From JADHUC01 sp964617665 (GTDB lineage: Bacteria; Planctomycetota; Planctomycetia; Pirellulales; Pirellulaceae): 5,373 nt of DNA. The stretch's first letter is position 1; every line of letters begins with the position of its first letter. Positions 3,984 through 5,373 of this stretch are shown in pieces. Where the stretch lies: contig CAZUAH010000804.1 in the NCBI GenBank assembly GCA_964617665.1, positions 1 to 5,373 of the forward strand, read 5' to 3'. The notes under the pieces were generated by a model. That model worked only from the letters and a program-made list of their open reading frames with translations. It was not told the origin of the DNA and did not search any database. Made by a program: the position numbers and the translations under genes.

Positions 3984-5373
3984 ATGTCCTTCGACCCCAA
4001 CGATCCGCGAATCACCGCCTACGTGTTTGGCGAATTGCCTGAGGCGGAACGAGCCGATTTTGAAACCGAATTGCAGGAGTCCGACGATTTGTGCCGCGCT
4101 GTGGACGAGACGCGACGAACGCTCGAAACGTTGGCTGGCGAACTGAAAGTCGAACCGGAAGTCGGGCTATCGGACCAACAACGGGAAACGCTGAGCCAGG
4201 AAATCGAAAAGACCCATTCAGCCAAACCGGATGCCGATGCTGTCACACCCGGCCGCCGGAGGTCAGTCGGGCGTCTCGTAGCCATTGTCGCGGTTGCCGC
4301 TTCGCTGTTGTTGGTGTGCGGTCTGGGTTATACGTTCATTATCACCCGCACTCATGACAGAGTGGCTGCCTCGGCCAATTCAGCAGAAGTGTATTCGATA
4401 CAGGGCACCCTATCCATGGATGCCGCTCCCGCGACAGAGGCGGCTGATGGTGCCGCGGCGCCGGTTTCAATCGACTTGTCCGCGCGGCGGGCCGACGACC
4501 GTGCGCCCAGCGAGCCGGCGGCAGATCCAGTTCAGTTCTCTGTACATCCACGCGCCCCAGCAAGGCCTGAACAGCCGACAGAAACGTATATGTACGACAC
4601 CCGTTTGCCCCGGGAGGCACGAGGCCAAGCAAAGGAATACTACGAGAAATCGCAGGTTGCCGTACGCACAGGCTACGGTAGCCCATCCACGCGAAGCGAT
4701 GCGAATCACCTTATGCCGAACCCACATTACGTCAAGGACGATGTTGACTACGGCGGACATCCGGGAAAACCCGGCGATCTTGGTGTCGATCATGGCGAAG
4801 GACCGGGCCGTGGCGGCGACAAGTACTCGCACATTGTCGAGAATCCTTTCAAGGAGGCAAAGAACGAGCCGCTTTCCACGTTTTCGATCGACGTCGATAC
4901 GGCCTCCTACGCCAAAGTTCGCATGTACTTGATGCAACACGGCCGGATGCCTCGACCGGATTCGGTGCGCATTGAAGAGTTGGTCAACTACTTCACTTAC
5001 AGCTACGAGCCTCCGACGGACGACGTGCCGTTTGCTGCAGCCGTGGAAGTGGCCGACTGCCCCTGGCAGCCCGAACATCGACTGGTGCGAGTCGGTATCA
5101 AGGGCCAAGAGATCGACAATGAACAGCGTCCGGCCAGCAATCTTGTGTTCCTGCTGGATGTGTCGGGCTCGATGAACAAGCCCAACAAACTGCCGCTTCT
5201 GAAATGCGGCATGAAGATGCTCGTCGACCAACTCGGCGAAAACGACCGTGTGGCCATCGCTGTGTACGCCAGCGCGGCCGGTCTGGTGCTGGATTCTACG
5301 ACCGGCGACGATAAGCAAGTGATCATCGATGCTCTGGACCGGCTGCATGCTGGCGGGTCGACCAACGGCGGAC
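3984..5373 (+). CDS. Membrane-anchored vWA-domain protein with anti-sigma-like N-terminus (3' end outside window)
   Basis: The frame is open from the ATG for 463 codons and leaves the window, so the C-terminus is missing. Residues 1-55 (DPRITAYVFGELPEAERADFETELQES...) match the helical fold of anti-sigma ZAS domains, but the His-x3-Cys-x2-Cys zinc ligands are reduced to C37. A single transmembrane helix lies at about 98-120 (LVAIVAVAASLLLVCGLGYTFII). Residues about 125-285 are a disordered Ala/Pro- then Gly/His-rich linker. From 290 comes the YfbK-type vWA N-terminal region (ENPFKEAKNEPLSTFSIDVD, VRIEELVNYF). The vWA domain follows, with MIDAS D392-V-S-G-S396 and T460. The inferred topology is N-terminus inside, vWA outside. 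It probably restrains the upstream sigma factor and senses an envelope ligand. A DUF3520-like tail is expected beyond the window. Confidence 0.85.
   Translation, partial: MSFDPNDPRITAYVFGELPEAERADFETELQESDDLCRAVDETRRTLETLAGELKVEPEVGLSDQQRETLSQEIEKTHSAKPDADAVTPGRRRSVGRLVAIVAVAASLLLVCGLGYTFIITRTHDRVAASANSAEVYSIQGTLSMDAAPATEAADGAAAPVSIDLSARRADDRAPSEPAADPVQFSVHPRAPARPEQPTETYMYDTRLPREARGQAKEYYEKSQVAVRTGYGSPSTRSDANHLMPNPHYVKDDVDYGGHPGKPGDLGVDHGEGPGRGGDKYSHIVENPFKEAKNEPLSTFSIDVDTASYAKVRMYLMQHGRMPRPDSVRIEELVNYFTYSYEPPTDDVPFAAAVEVADCPWQPEHRLVRVGIKGQEIDNEQRPASNLVFLLDVSGSMNKPNKLPLLKCGMKMLVDQLGENDRVAIAVYASAAGLVLDSTTGDDKQVIIDALDRLHAGGSTNGG

Noticed and set aside
4285..4932. 215-residue plus-strand frame inside the vWA gene
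   Set aside because: An out-of-frame Arg/Thr/Pro-rich translation of the linker region, without a ribosome site or motif.
4467..5348. 293-residue minus-strand frame opposite the vWA gene
   Set aside because: The plus-strand frame shows a membrane helix, the YfbK-type signature and the MIDAS motif. The reverse frame is its shadow, rich in His, Arg and Val without domain structure.
1..5373. CRISPR array, restriction-modification or other named defence system
   Set aside because: No regularly spaced repeats and no nuclease, methyltransferase or toxin-antitoxin signatures were found. Any such cargo would lie left of the window inside the integrative element.

Overview
The window looks like a piece of a planctomycete chromosome, probably of the Pirellulales. 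The basis is protein style rather than a marker gene: a stand-alone GspG-like pseudopilin with an N-terminus typical of that group, an integrase opening with PWYWKARGEWYV, and an ECF sigma factor followed by a large membrane-anchored von Willebrand factor A (vWA) protein. Assignment to the phylum is inference; nothing here is a species marker.

Left part (1 to about 1308): the end of an integrative element. A small excisionase-type helix-turn-helix gene (63-275, +) converges on, and overlaps by 23 bp, a tyrosine recombinase gene (253-1236, -). The integrase start lies 72 bp from the 3' end of a tRNA-Gln(UUG) gene (1309-1380, -), the classic arrangement of an element inserted at a tRNA 3' end. 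The short stretch between integrase and tRNA holds paired 9-bp direct repeats, two inverted repeats and a good candidate integrase promoter. The rest of the element would lie to the left of the window.

Middle (about 1381 to 3173): resident chromosome. The tRNA has its own likely promoter. A clear intrinsic terminator (1460-1492) separates it from a 147-residue type II secretion/type IV pilin-like protein (1551-1994, -). Divergent from that, across a 327-bp intergenic region, is a 283-residue thioredoxin-TPR protein of the CnoX/YbbN family (2322-3173, +) that keeps a redox-active WCAPC motif.

Right part (3174 to 5373): a 193-bp intergenic region rich in dyad symmetry, including a 17-bp perfect palindrome and a 45-bp branched hairpin. 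It precedes an ECF sigma factor (3367-3909, +). The sigma gene is followed after 74 bp by a long gene (3984 to beyond the window end, +). That gene combines an anti-sigma-like N-terminal region that has lost its zinc ligands, one transmembrane helix, a long disordered linker, and an extracytoplasmic YfbK-type vWA module with an intact MIDAS motif. The pair reads as a cell-envelope signalling unit in which the anti-sigma factor carries its own metal-dependent adhesion or sensor domain. It is the most interesting unit in the window.
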